DNA of 5,855 nucleotides from Chloroflexota bacterium (GTDB taxonomy: Bacteria; Chloroflexota; Limnocylindria; Limnocylindrales; CSP1-4), in NCBI GenBank assembly GCA_013694835.1, contig JACDBP010000147.1, positions 1 through 5,855 of the forward strand, given 5' to 3'. The notes beneath the pieces were generated by a model. The model was not told the origin of the DNA and made no database searches. It worked only from the letters and a program-made list of their open reading frames with translations. The position numbers and the translations under genes were made by a program. Below are positions 1 through 5,807 of this stretch, piece by piece. The stretch's first letter is position 1. The number at the start of each line of letters is the position of its first letter.

Positions 1-239
1 CACCGATACCGGGCCGACGAGACGATCTCCGCGTCCGAGATGTGACCGATGCACTCCAGCACCGACCACTCGAGTGCCTGGGGCCGCGTACGGAGGTCAG
101 CGCCGGCCTCGTCGACGAGCTGGCGCAGCGTTCGGGTCGTCGCGGCCTGGACACCCGCGGGGTCGTCGGTGCCAAGCAGGTCAAGCAGCATCTGCCGGTA
201 AACCCGCGGGCTGGTGACGGGGTCGACAGTGGGCGACAT
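1..239 (-). CDS. DinB-like protein, N-terminal part (C-terminus lies beyond the left edge)
   Basis: Seen: reading leftward from an ATG at 239, the frame stays open for 79 codons to the window edge. The start of the product is MSPTVDPVTSPRVYRQ. The most telling segment is LEWSVLECIGHISDAE at about residues 56-71. A tryptophan, then a histidine (H66) inside a helix of type xxHLxDxE, is the hallmark of the first metal-ligand helix of DinB/YfiT four-helix-bundle proteins. Known of the family: these are small, usually 150-180 residue, metal-binding proteins. Some are thiol transferases, such as bacillithiol or mycothiol S-transferases, and many have no known substrate. The remaining ligand histidines would lie off the left edge, so activity cannot be judged. 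No Shine-Dalgarno sequence precedes the ATG, but a TANNNT box lies 8 bases upstream, which would fit a leaderless transcript. An alternative start is M17. The gene is divergent from the epimerase gene. Confidence 0.68.
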   Translation of the reverse strand, partial: MSPTVDPVTSPRVYRQMLLDLLGTDDPAGVQAATTRTLRQLVDEAGADLRTRPQALEWSVLECIGHISDAEIVSSARYR

Positions 240-247
240 CGGTTCGC

Positions 248-253
248 AGGGTA
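248..253 (-). promoter_or_regulatory. Candidate -10 box for the DinB-like gene (leaderless)
   Basis: On the minus strand, TACCCT fits the TANNNT pattern and ends 8 bases before the ATG at 239. At that distance transcription would begin at or next to the start codon. This would explain why no ribosome binding site is seen. No recognisable -35 box lies at the expected distance. The box is short and could occur by chance, so this is inference. Confidence 0.28.
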
Positions 254-308
254 GCGGAAGCCTCGCCGAGGGCGTACGGTGCGACTCCGCGCGGTGGGTG
301 CGATCTCG

Positions 309-315
309 GGAGGGG
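309..315 (+). promoter_or_regulatory. Ribosome binding site deciding the epimerase start
   Basis: GGAGGGG lies 8 bases before the ATG at 324. The GTG at 279, in the same frame, has no comparable purine-rich site. It would also add 15 residues ahead of the signal peptide. This site is the main reason for placing the start at 324. A weak TACGGT at 275-280 could be a -10 box giving a short leader, without a clear -35 partner. Confidence 0.5.
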
Positions 316-323
316 AAGAGGGT

Positions 324-1316
324 ATGGATCGGATCGTCGAGATCGCACGCCGCCGGGCGCTGCCGGGGTCGACGTTCGCGCTGATCCTGGCGATCGGCGT
401 GGGTGCCGCACCCGTCGCGGCCGAGCGACCGATGGCCGATCCGGGCGGCCGGGTCGTCGACCCGGCGATGGACTTCAGGACGGAGACCTTCCCCCTCCAG
501 GAGCTCTCGTACTTCAAGCTGCCGTTCAATGACTATGCACCGCCGGACCTGCCGCTGGGTGGACCGGGCTGGGAGCCGACGGACAAGGACGGCATCAAGC
601 TCCGCTGGTGGAACGGCAGGCTCTACTACCACCCCGTCGAACTCGGCCTCAAGACGATGCGGCTGCTGTCCGGGTATCGCCGCACGCGCAACGTCAAGTA
701 CCTGACATGGGCCAAGCGGTACGCGGCCAAGATCGAGGAGATCTCCGTCCGCTCCGATGGCGCGTGGTTCGTGCCGTACCACTTCTACTACTCGACGGAG
801 CGCCTCGAGCCGCCGTGGTACTCCGGGATGTCACAGGGAATCATCCTGGCGGCCTTCGTGCGGCTCTACCACTGGACGAACGACCCGTCCTATCTCGAGA
901 AGGCCCATCGACTCTTCGCCAGCTTCCAGCGCTCAGGCCCGAGCAACCGTCCATGGGTCTCCCGGATCAGTGTCTATCGCTACCTCTGGATCGAGGAGTA
1001 CCCCCGCAACGATCGCGACGACCGCGTGCTCAATGGCTTCATCTTCGCCGTGTATGGGCTCTACGAGTACTGGCAGCGAACCGATCGACGAGCGGCGCGA
1101 AGGCTGCTGGAAGGGACGCTGCACACGCTGAAGAAGTGGCTGCACGTGTATCGCGTGCCTGGAGGGGTGAGCTACTACTGCCTCTATCACAAGACCCGCC
1201 ATGCCTCCTACCACCTGGTCCACCTCGAGCAGCTGCGGTTCCTTGCCGCCATGAGCGGGGACTACTTCTTCACCCGGACGGCGGACCTGTGGCAGGCCGA
1301 CTACGACGGGACGTGA
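324..1316 (+). CDS. Secreted D-glucuronyl C5-epimerase family protein
   Basis: A 330-residue protein. Known of the family: D-glucuronyl C5-epimerases convert D-glucuronate to L-iduronate within a polymer such as heparosan. Seen: residues 1-33 look like a Sec signal peptide, with an arginine-rich start, a hydrophobic core FALILAIGVGAA and a likely cut after VAA33. The rest matches the C-terminal catalytic domain of animal glucuronyl C5-epimerase in order: WYSGMSQG at 165-172, WIEEYP at 222-227, VLNGFIFAVYGLYEYW at 235-250, a YYCLYH block at 284-289 and SYHLVHLEQL at 295-304. By recalled comparison with the human enzyme, Y226, Y285 and Y297 line up with tyrosines implicated in catalysis. An aspartate after the second of these is C286 here. 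The protein probably acts outside the membrane on a uronate-containing polysaccharide. No polysaccharide synthesis genes flank it. Family membership is firm, but the actual substrate and activity are inferred. A pure alpha/alpha-toroid binding role is the main alternative. Confidence 0.87.
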   Translation: MDRIVEIARRRALPGSTFALILAIGVGAAPVAAERPMADPGGRVVDPAMDFRTETFPLQELSYFKLPFNDYAPPDLPLGGPGWEPTDKDGIKLRWWNGRLYYHPVELGLKTMRLLSGYRRTRNVKYLTWAKRYAAKIEEISVRSDGAWFVPYHFYYSTERLEPPWYSGMSQGIILAAFVRLYHWTNDPSYLEKAHRLFASFQRSGPSNRPWVSRISVYRYLWIEEYPRNDRDDRVLNGFIFAVYGLYEYWQRTDRRAARRLLEGTLHTLKKWLHVYRVPGGVSYYCLYHKTRHASYHLVHLEQLRFLAAMSGDYFFTRTADLWQADYDGT

Positions 1317-1340
1317 CCGGCCACGTGCCCAACCGCGAAT

Positions 1341-1373
1341 CACGAAGGGCGGTGGTCGCCCACCGCCCTCGTG
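1341..1373. terminator. Strong hairpin between convergent genes, probable bidirectional terminator
   Basis: Arms AGGGCGGTGG (1346-1355) and CCACCGCCCT (1360-1369) pair perfectly around the loop TCGC. After one bulged A at 1345, a further CACG/CGTG adds four pairs. The hairpin sits 24 bases after the epimerase stop and 19 bases after the glnA stop on the other strand, so it can serve both genes. There is no good T-tract on either side; the plus side has only a loose TGTCATCTCGTCC. Efficient intrinsic termination is therefore inferred. Confidence 0.68.
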
Positions 1374-1392
1374 TCATCTCGTCCCCGATCTG

Positions 1393-2790
1393 CTAGAAGG
1401 CGTCGAGGTACTTCTCTACCTCCCAGGTCGAGACCTGGGTGCGGTACTCGTCCCACTCGGCACGCTTCGCCTCGACGTAATGGGTCAGCACGTGGTCGCC
1501 GAGGGCGGCGCAGATGACCTCGTCGCGCTCCAGCTCGTCGATCGCCTCGCCGAGCGTACCCGGCAGCTCCCTGATGCCCGCCTTCTTGATGCGCTCGGGC
1601 GACATCGCGTAGAGGCTCTCCTCGACCGGCGGCGCCAGCTCGAGGCCCTTCTCGACCCCGTCGAGACCGGCCGCCAGCATGGCCGCGAACGCGAGGTACG
1701 TGTTGGATGACGGATCCGGACAGCGGACCTCGACGCGCGTCGCCTCGATCGAGATGCCCGGTGAGACCTTGGGCACTCGGATGAGCGCCGATCGATTCGT
1801 GCGACCCCACGTGAGGTAGGTCGGTGCCTCGTAACCCGGCACCAGCCGCTTGTACGAGTTCACGAGCGGCGCCAGCACGGCGATCATGCCGCGCGCGTGG
1901 GCCAGGATGCCGGCCATGTAGCTCCGCGCCAGGTCGGACAGGCCGTACTGGTTCTCGGGATCCGCGAAGGCATTCCGCGACTCGGCGATGGAGTAGAGGC
2001 TCTGGTGGGTGTGCATGCCGGAGCCGTTGATGCCGAAGATCGGCTTGGGCATGAAGGTCGCGTACAGGCCGTGGATCTGGGCGATCGCCTTCAGGGTGAA
2101 CTTGAAGGTGACCGCGTTGTCAGCCGTCTTGAGGCCGTCCGCGTAGCGGAAGTCGATCTCGTGCTGGCCGGCCGCGACCTCGTGGTGCGCCGCCTCGACG
2201 CTGATGCCGAAGGCCTCCAGCGCGTTGACCATGTCCTGGCGGATGTTGGCGCCGAGGTCCGTCGAGAAGTCGAAGTAGCCAGCGTTGTCATGCGGCAGCG
2301 GCTTGATCTCGCCGTTCTCGTCCTTGCGGAACAGGAAGAACTCGAGCTCCGGTCCGGCGTTCCAGACGTAGCCGAGCTTGGTCGCACGCTCGAGCTGGCG
2401 CTTCAGCACGCCTCGCGGGTCGCCCACGAAGGGCTTCCCGTCCGGGGTGTAGACGTCGCAGATGACGCGGGCTGTGCCGCGACTGCCGAGGGGTCCGGCG
2501 CCGAGCTCGCCATGCCCGGGTTTCCAGGGGATCTCGGCGAAGGTATCCATGTCCGGCTTGAGCCACTGATCGCTCTCGGCGATGCGGGTGAAGCCCTCCA
2601 CGGAGCTGCCATCGAACCAGGTGCCGTTCTGGAGCGAGCCCTTGAGTTGGTGGAGCGGGATCGTCACGCCCTTCACGATGCCCATGATGTCCGTGAACTG
2701 GAGCTCGGCGAAGCGGATGTTGTGTTCCTTGGCGGCCTCGATCTTGGCCAGCGGATCGAGCGCTTCGATGGCGCTGATCTCCAACGTCAT
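1393..2790 (-). CDS. glnA: Glutamine synthetase, type I (GSI-alpha)
   Basis: A complete 465-residue enzyme that makes glutamine from glutamate, ammonia and ATP in the cytoplasm. Known of the family: it works as a dodecamer of two stacked hexamers. Seen: the beta-grasp N-terminal domain contains FDGSSVEGFTRIAESD at 59-74. The catalytic domain has metal-ligand glutamates in PELEFF (147-152) and EVAAGQHEID (204-213), the ATP-site block KPIFGINGSGMHTHQSL (249-265), the flap glutamate in NSYKRLVPGYEAP (E321) and the EVRCPDPSSN arginine block at 354-363. The position of the adenylylation motif NLYDLP reads SLYAMSPE (392-399), so regulation by adenylylation is unlikely. R69 corresponds to the arginine (R62) used for glutamine feedback inhibition in the Bacillus enzyme, and the C-terminus STWEVEKYLDAF is GSI-alpha-like. 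An apparent extra loop of about 10 residues lies at 91-105. The start is supported by a strong Shine-Dalgarno. The gene is probably monocistronic. Confidence 0.97.
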   Translation of the reverse strand: MTLEISAIEALDPLAKIEAAKEHNIRFAELQFTDIMGIVKGVTIPLHQLKGSLQNGTWFDGSSVEGFTRIAESDQWLKPDMDTFAEIPWKPGHGELGAGPLGSRGTARVICDVYTPDGKPFVGDPRGVLKRQLERATKLGYVWNAGPELEFFLFRKDENGEIKPLPHDNAGYFDFSTDLGANIRQDMVNALEAFGISVEAAHHEVAAGQHEIDFRYADGLKTADNAVTFKFTLKAIAQIHGLYATFMPKPIFGINGSGMHTHQSLYSIAESRNAFADPENQYGLSDLARSYMAGILAHARGMIAVLAPLVNSYKRLVPGYEAPTYLTWGRTNRSALIRVPKVSPGISIEATRVEVRCPDPSSNTYLAFAAMLAAGLDGVEKGLELAPPVEESLYAMSPERIKKAGIRELPGTLGEAIDELERDEVICAALGDHVLTHYVEAKRAEWDEYRTQVSTWEVEKYLDAF

Positions 2791-2793
2791 GGT

Positions 2794-2800
2794 CCCTCCT
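2794..2800 (-). promoter_or_regulatory. Strong ribosome binding site of glnA
   Basis: On the minus strand, AGGAGGG stands 3 bases before the ATG at 2790 (4 bases counted from AGGAGG). It is the best Shine-Dalgarno in the window and fixes the glnA start. It contrasts with the DinB-like and PLP-enzyme genes, which have none. Confidence 0.7.
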
Positions 2801-2856
2801 AGACGGCGTCGTGGGCTCGCCGGACATGGTGAGATGGCGGCCGCTCGAGCCGTCTC

Positions 2857-2862
2857 AGTGTA
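2857..2862 (-). promoter_or_regulatory. Candidate -10 box for glnA
   Basis: TACACT on the minus strand fits TANNNT. It lies 66 bases before the glnA ATG, which would give a leader of about 60 bases carrying the AGGAGGG site. A second weaker candidate, TAACCT, lies at 2883-2888. Neither has a clear TTGACA-like partner 16-18 bases upstream, so an independent glnA promoter is likely from context but not located with certainty. Confidence 0.3.
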
Positions 2863-2931
2863 GTCGCGGCGCCACGTCGCGGAGGTTACGGGACGGACAC
2901 AGCCGGGTGGCCGTTGCGTTCCGCGGTTTCC

Positions 2932-2947
2932 CCTCGGTCCGCCGAGG
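2932..2947 (-). terminator. Hairpin just after resB, possible terminator
   Basis: CCTCGG and CCGAGG form a perfect 6-pair stem around a 4-base loop, beginning 10 bases after the resB stop. There is no T-run on the downstream side, only GGAAACC. This could be a weak or factor-assisted terminator, or a 3' stabilising structure that separates the PLP-enzyme/resB unit from glnA. Confidence 0.35.
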
Positions 2948-2957
2948 CGCCTGAAGA

Positions 2958-4460
2958 TCAGCCCGGGCGGCGCTCGGCGTGGCGGCCGGTGCGCGCACCG
3001 ATATCGGCCAGCAACGCCCCGAACTCCTTCTCCGCATCGACGTATCGGTCGGCCAGCATCGCCAGCTCCACGCGGCCCTCGCTCACGCGTGCCCAGACCC
3101 GGCGTCGCGGGAAGTAGAAGCTGAGCAGCAAGCCCAGGATGAGGGAGCCGTAGGCGACCCAGATGAGGCCCTGGCCGGGGTCGTTCTTGACGACCATGCC
3201 CGTGAATGAGTCGGCGTTCCTCCAGGTGATGGTGTACCCGGCGGTCTTTGCCGGATCGGTGGTGCTGCCGAGGCCCATCAGGCCCAGGAATACGATGTCG
3301 TTGTCACCGTTCGCAGCCGCCACGAGACCGCTGATCGCCAGGCGCACGCCGCCGTCTCCGGGCCTGGCAAGGACGGCCAGCAGACCGATGTTCGAGCCTG
3401 GGATGGTCATGAAGCCCTGCGGCTGTCCCGCCAGGGCGCCGGTGAGCAGCAGCGGACCGGACCAGACGAGCCGACCCTCCGGATCGAGGATCTCCAGATC
3501 TGCTGCCGGCCCGAACGTGTTCTGGTGGAACACGAAGTTCGCGACGCTCAGCGGATCATTGACGCGAATCGTCTTGCGGGCGATCTCGCGGCCGTCCTGG
3601 AACACGGCAAGCGTCGTGCGGAAGTCCTCGAAGCTGCCATTGGCCCGTCGAGGAGCCTCGAAGCCAAGGTTCTTCACGAGGAGGTTGTGGGGCGTGCCGA
3701 CGGGCTGGACCGGCGCCGTCGCTCCGTTGCCTACGAAGAGCACGGTCTCGTAGCCGAAGGCGCTCGTGACCACGCCGCCGACGAGGAACAGGATGAGCCC
3801 GAGATGCGTGAACAGGGTCGCCATCTTCAGGTACTGGTTGCGGTCGCCGTAGACGTGCCGAAGTCGGGTGTCGTCCGGGTCGGGGTTCTCGCGCACCTTG
3901 TAGTGTCGCGACCGCAACACGCCCCGCAGCTCACCGGTGCCCAGGGCCGCGCCGTCGAAGCGGGCGCGCTCCGGCAGCCGCAGATCGAAGAACTCCGGGG
4001 GTTGCACCGGCCGTACGAGGCGCACGCCGCGCCACAGCCTGGGAGTGCGGTCCAGGGTGCAGACGATGATGCTGACGACGAGCAGCGTCATCATCACCAG
4101 GAACCATGGCGCGCTGAAGACCCGGAAGAAGCCCAGCCGGTCGAAGAGCTCGACCATCCCCGGCCCGATGGACAGTCCCAGCAGGTTCACTCCGTCGAAC
4201 CGGCGATGAAGGTCGGCGAGCTCCTTGGCGTAGGCGCTCGGGTCCCTGAGCGCGAACGCCGGCATCTGCCGGACCATCGTACCGATCAGCCCGGCGACGA
4301 CGAGCACCGTGATCTGCAGCACGGCGAAGCGGACGCTGGTCAGGGTGCGCCAGGCGGCTCGGCCCAGGCCGGCCAGCGGATCGCCGGCGGCGAACGATCG
4401 CCGAGTCCGTGGTCGTCCGCCGCGCGTCGTCGCCTCCGCGGCGAGCGAGTCCGAGGTCAT
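2958..4460 (-). CDS. resB: Cytochrome c biogenesis protein ResB (Ccs1)
   Basis: A 500-residue membrane protein of cytochrome c maturation System II. Known of the family: ResB works with ResC/CcsA to carry haem across the membrane and attach it to CXXCH motifs of apocytochrome c. Seen: a basic cytoplasmic N-terminus (about 1-42), then membrane segments near 44-63, 117-136, 213-235 and 430-450. This is the usual four-helix ResB layout. A large extracytoplasmic domain lies between helices 3 and 4. Helix 3 carries a histidine (H219 in LFTHLGL) at the place of the conserved haem-associated histidine. The family block VN-PL...F.FHQ..FG appears as VNDPLSVANFVFHQNTFG at 300-317. There is no CXXC pair and only one cysteine (C134). 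The ATG at 4460 was chosen because the open frame upstream runs antiphase through the PLP gene. A GGAG at 4472-4475 lies 11 bases before it. It starts 19 bases after the PLP gene stop, so co-transcription is likely. No ResC/CcsA partner is in the window. Confidence 0.93.
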   Translation of the reverse strand: MTSDSLAAEATTRGGRPRTRRSFAAGDPLAGLGRAAWRTLTSVRFAVLQITVLVVAGLIGTMVRQMPAFALRDPSAYAKELADLHRRFDGVNLLGLSIGPGMVELFDRLGFFRVFSAPWFLVMMTLLVVSIIVCTLDRTPRLWRGVRLVRPVQPPEFFDLRLPERARFDGAALGTGELRGVLRSRHYKVRENPDPDDTRLRHVYGDRNQYLKMATLFTHLGLILFLVGGVVTSAFGYETVLFVGNGATAPVQPVGTPHNLLVKNLGFEAPRRANGSFEDFRTTLAVFQDGREIARKTIRVNDPLSVANFVFHQNTFGPAADLEILDPEGRLVWSGPLLLTGALAGQPQGFMTIPGSNIGLLAVLARPGDGGVRLAISGLVAAANGDNDIVFLGLMGLGSTTDPAKTAGYTITWRNADSFTGMVVKNDPGQGLIWVAYGSLILGLLLSFYFPRRRVWARVSEGRVELAMLADRYVDAEKEFGALLADIGARTGRHAERRPG

Positions 4461-4479
4461 GCCGTGGTGAGCTCCGAGA

Positions 4480-5691
4480 TCAGGCGTGGACGGCCGAGCC
4501 GGATGCTGCCAGCGCAGCCCCGAAGTCGGCGATGAGATCCTCCACGTCCTCCAATCCGACCGAGACGCGCACGAGACCCGGTGGGATCCCGGCCGCGGCA
4601 AGGGCGGCATCGTCGAGCTGCCGGTGAGTGTGCGACGGCGGGTGGACGGCCATCGTGTGCACGCTGCCGAGCGAAGCGGTGCGTGGTGGCAGGCGCAGGG
4701 CGTCGATCGCCCGGGCAGCAGCGTCCCGACTGCCGAGGTCGAATGCAAGCATGCCCCCGCCGGCGCGCAACCGCGTCTGGGCCACCTGGTACTGCGGATG
4801 GCTCGGCAAGCCGGGGTAGTAGAGACGATCGACGCCCGGCTGGGTCTCGAGGAACCGCGCCACGGCGAGCGCGCTGGCGCAGTGACGCTCCATGCGCACC
4901 GCAAGCGTCATGATCCCCCGCAGCACGAGGAATGCGCTGAAGGGCTCGATGTTGCCGCCGGTGTCGACAGCGATCCGGCGAACCTGTTCGACGGCTGCGC
5001 TACCACCGGTGACGACGCCAGCGATCACATCCGAGTGTCCGCCGAGCCACTTTGTGCACGACTCCACGACGAGGTCGGCGCCGAGCTCGGCCGGCCGGCA
5101 GAGGTAGGGGGACGCGAACGTGTTGTCGACGATGACGCGCACACGGCGCTCGTGGGCGATGCCGATCAGACGCTCGAGGTCGGCAACGACGATCGTCGGG
5201 TTCGAGATGGTCTCGAGGTACAGCACGCGTGTGCGGACCCTGAAGGCTGCGGCCACGGCGTCCAGGTCGGTCGGATCGACGAAAGTGGCGTCGATGCCGA
5301 ACCTCGCCAACACCCGCTGCAGGAGCGCCTGCGTGCTGCCGTAGATCGCACGCGTGGCGACGACATGATCACCGGCCGAGAGGGAGGCGAGCAGCGCCGC
5401 GTGGATCGCCGCCATCCCAGATGCGAAGGGATGGCCAGCTTCGGCCCCCTCGAGCTCGGCGATGGCCGACGCCATCGCCGCGCCGGTCGGATGGTCGATC
5501 CGAGCGTACGCGTAGCCGGGCACGCGGTCCCCTAGGATGTCGCCGAGCTCGCCTGCATCCTCGGCGCTGAAGGTTGCCGACTGGTAGATCGGCACTGCGT
5601 TGGGTCGCTGACGCATCACGGGGGCCGTGGAGGCGGCCCGGATGGCCCGCGTGGAGAAGCCGTTCGACTGACTCGTGGTGTCCTCGCTCAT
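4480..5691 (-). CDS. PLP-dependent trans-sulfuration enzyme (Cys/Met metabolism family), specificity unresolved
   Basis: A complete 403-residue cytoplasmic enzyme, fold type I, normally a tetramer. Seen: YARIDHPT (62-69) supplies the tyrosine and arginine that reach the neighbouring subunit's PLP phosphate. SGMAA (91-95) binds phosphate, Y117 should stack on the ring, and D189 in VDNTFASP contacts the pyridine nitrogen. K214 in SCTKWLGGHSD is the Schiff-base lysine, and R375 in RVSVGLED binds the substrate carboxylate. Candidate activities in this family are cystathionine gamma-synthase, cystathionine gamma-lyase, methionine gamma-lyase and O-acetylhomoserine sulfhydrylase. Length and the SCTKWLGGHSD block favour the synthase/lyase groups, while the tail block HPPSHTHRQL...AGIPP resembles sulfhydrylases. 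H345 stands where synthases and lyases usually have glutamate. The reactive cysteine of methionine gamma-lyase is absent (YGST at 117-120). The start lacks a Shine-Dalgarno sequence; a TAGCAT box 9 bases upstream suggests a leaderless message. It probably heads an operon with resB. Confidence 0.92.
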   Translation of the reverse strand: MSEDTTSQSNGFSTRAIRAASTAPVMRQRPNAVPIYQSATFSAEDAGELGDILGDRVPGYAYARIDHPTGAAMASAIAELEGAEAGHPFASGMAAIHAALLASLSAGDHVVATRAIYGSTQALLQRVLARFGIDATFVDPTDLDAVAAAFRVRTRVLYLETISNPTIVVADLERLIGIAHERRVRVIVDNTFASPYLCRPAELGADLVVESCTKWLGGHSDVIAGVVTGGSAAVEQVRRIAVDTGGNIEPFSAFLVLRGIMTLAVRMERHCASALAVARFLETQPGVDRLYYPGLPSHPQYQVAQTRLRAGGGMLAFDLGSRDAAARAIDALRLPPRTASLGSVHTMAVHPPSHTHRQLDDAALAAAGIPPGLVRVSVGLEDVEDLIADFGAALAASGSAVHA

Positions 5692-5700
5692 GACGTGGCC

Positions 5701-5706
5701 ATGCTA
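5701..5706 (-). promoter_or_regulatory. Candidate -10 box for the PLP-enzyme/resB operon (leaderless)
   Basis: TAGCAT on the minus strand ends 9 bases before the ATG at 5691. The bases between, GGCCACGTC, contain no Shine-Dalgarno sequence. The spacing would place the transcript start at or very near the start codon. No convincing -35 box is seen. This is the same arrangement as upstream of the DinB-like gene. Confidence 0.3.
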
Positions 5707-5741
5707 CCCCGCGGCCTGAGTACGTCCCAGTTGTGATTCCC

Positions 5742-5779
5742 ACGGACCCTGTTGACAAGGGGCCTTACCGCCCGTCCGT
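5742..5779. repeat. Inverted repeat ACGGAC...GTCCGT with inner CCCT/AGGG stem
   Basis: ACGGAC (5742-5747) is the exact reverse complement of GTCCGT (5774-5779), 26 bases apart. Inside, CCCT (5747-5750) can pair with AGGG (5758-5761), sharing one base with the outer arm. It could be a structured RNA or the terminator of an upstream gene. Six-base repeats at this distance can arise by chance. Confidence 0.3.
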
Positions 5780-5783
5780 TCCC

Positions 5784-5807
5784 ACCAGCCATGAGACTGG
5801 TTCATGG
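5784..5807. repeat. Overlapping inverted repeats, possible operator
   Basis: CCATGA (5789-5794) and TCATGG (5802-5807) form a perfect 6-base inverted repeat with a 7-base spacer. Overlapping it, ACCAG (5784-5788) and CTGGT (5797-5801) form another with an 8-base spacer. The two pairings cannot form together in RNA. Such a site about 100 bases upstream of the PLP gene could be a regulator binding site or alternative RNA hairpins. No known operator or riboswitch consensus was recognised. Confidence 0.3.

Noticed and set aside
279..323. GTG at 279 as the epimerase start
   Set aside because: It lacks a ribosome binding site and would put 15 residues before an otherwise normal signal peptide. The ATG at 324 has GGAGGGG at a suitable distance.
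1319..1330. Near-palindrome around CACGTG after the epimerase gene
   Set aside because: Only the central six bases are perfectly symmetric. It overlaps no promoter, so it is likely chance in G+C-rich DNA.
608..1396. Plus-strand open frame of 262 codons overlapping the epimerase gene in another frame
   Set aside because: The epimerase frame carries several conserved family blocks across the same bases. This frame is Arg/Pro/Ala-rich without motifs.
1897..2802. Plus-strand open frame of 301 codons opposite glnA
   Set aside because: It is entirely antisense to the well-supported glnA. It is rich in Val, Glu, Asp, Leu and Arg, as expected from G+C-rich codon bias read backward, and shows no family motif.
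2874..2889. GTAAC-6-GACGT on the minus strand upstream of glnA as a GlnR site
   Set aside because: The first half fits the actinobacterial GTnAC half-site, but the second half departs from GAAAC at two of five bases. Its place relative to a proven promoter is unknown.
4461..4904. N-terminal extension of ResB to 648 residues
   Set aside because: The extra 148 codons overlap the end of the PLP gene in another frame and are Arg/Ser/Pro-rich. The ATG at 4460 gives a normal ResB with its first membrane helix near residue 44.
4486..5535. Plus-strand open frame of 349 codons opposite the PLP-enzyme gene
   Set aside because: It lies wholly within the PLP gene on the other strand, has low-complexity Arg/Asp/His-rich composition and shows no recognisable domain.
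5752..5757. Perfect TTGACA on the plus strand as a promoter -35 box
   Set aside because: No TANNNT box lies 16-18 bases downstream and no convincing plus-strand gene follows before the edge.
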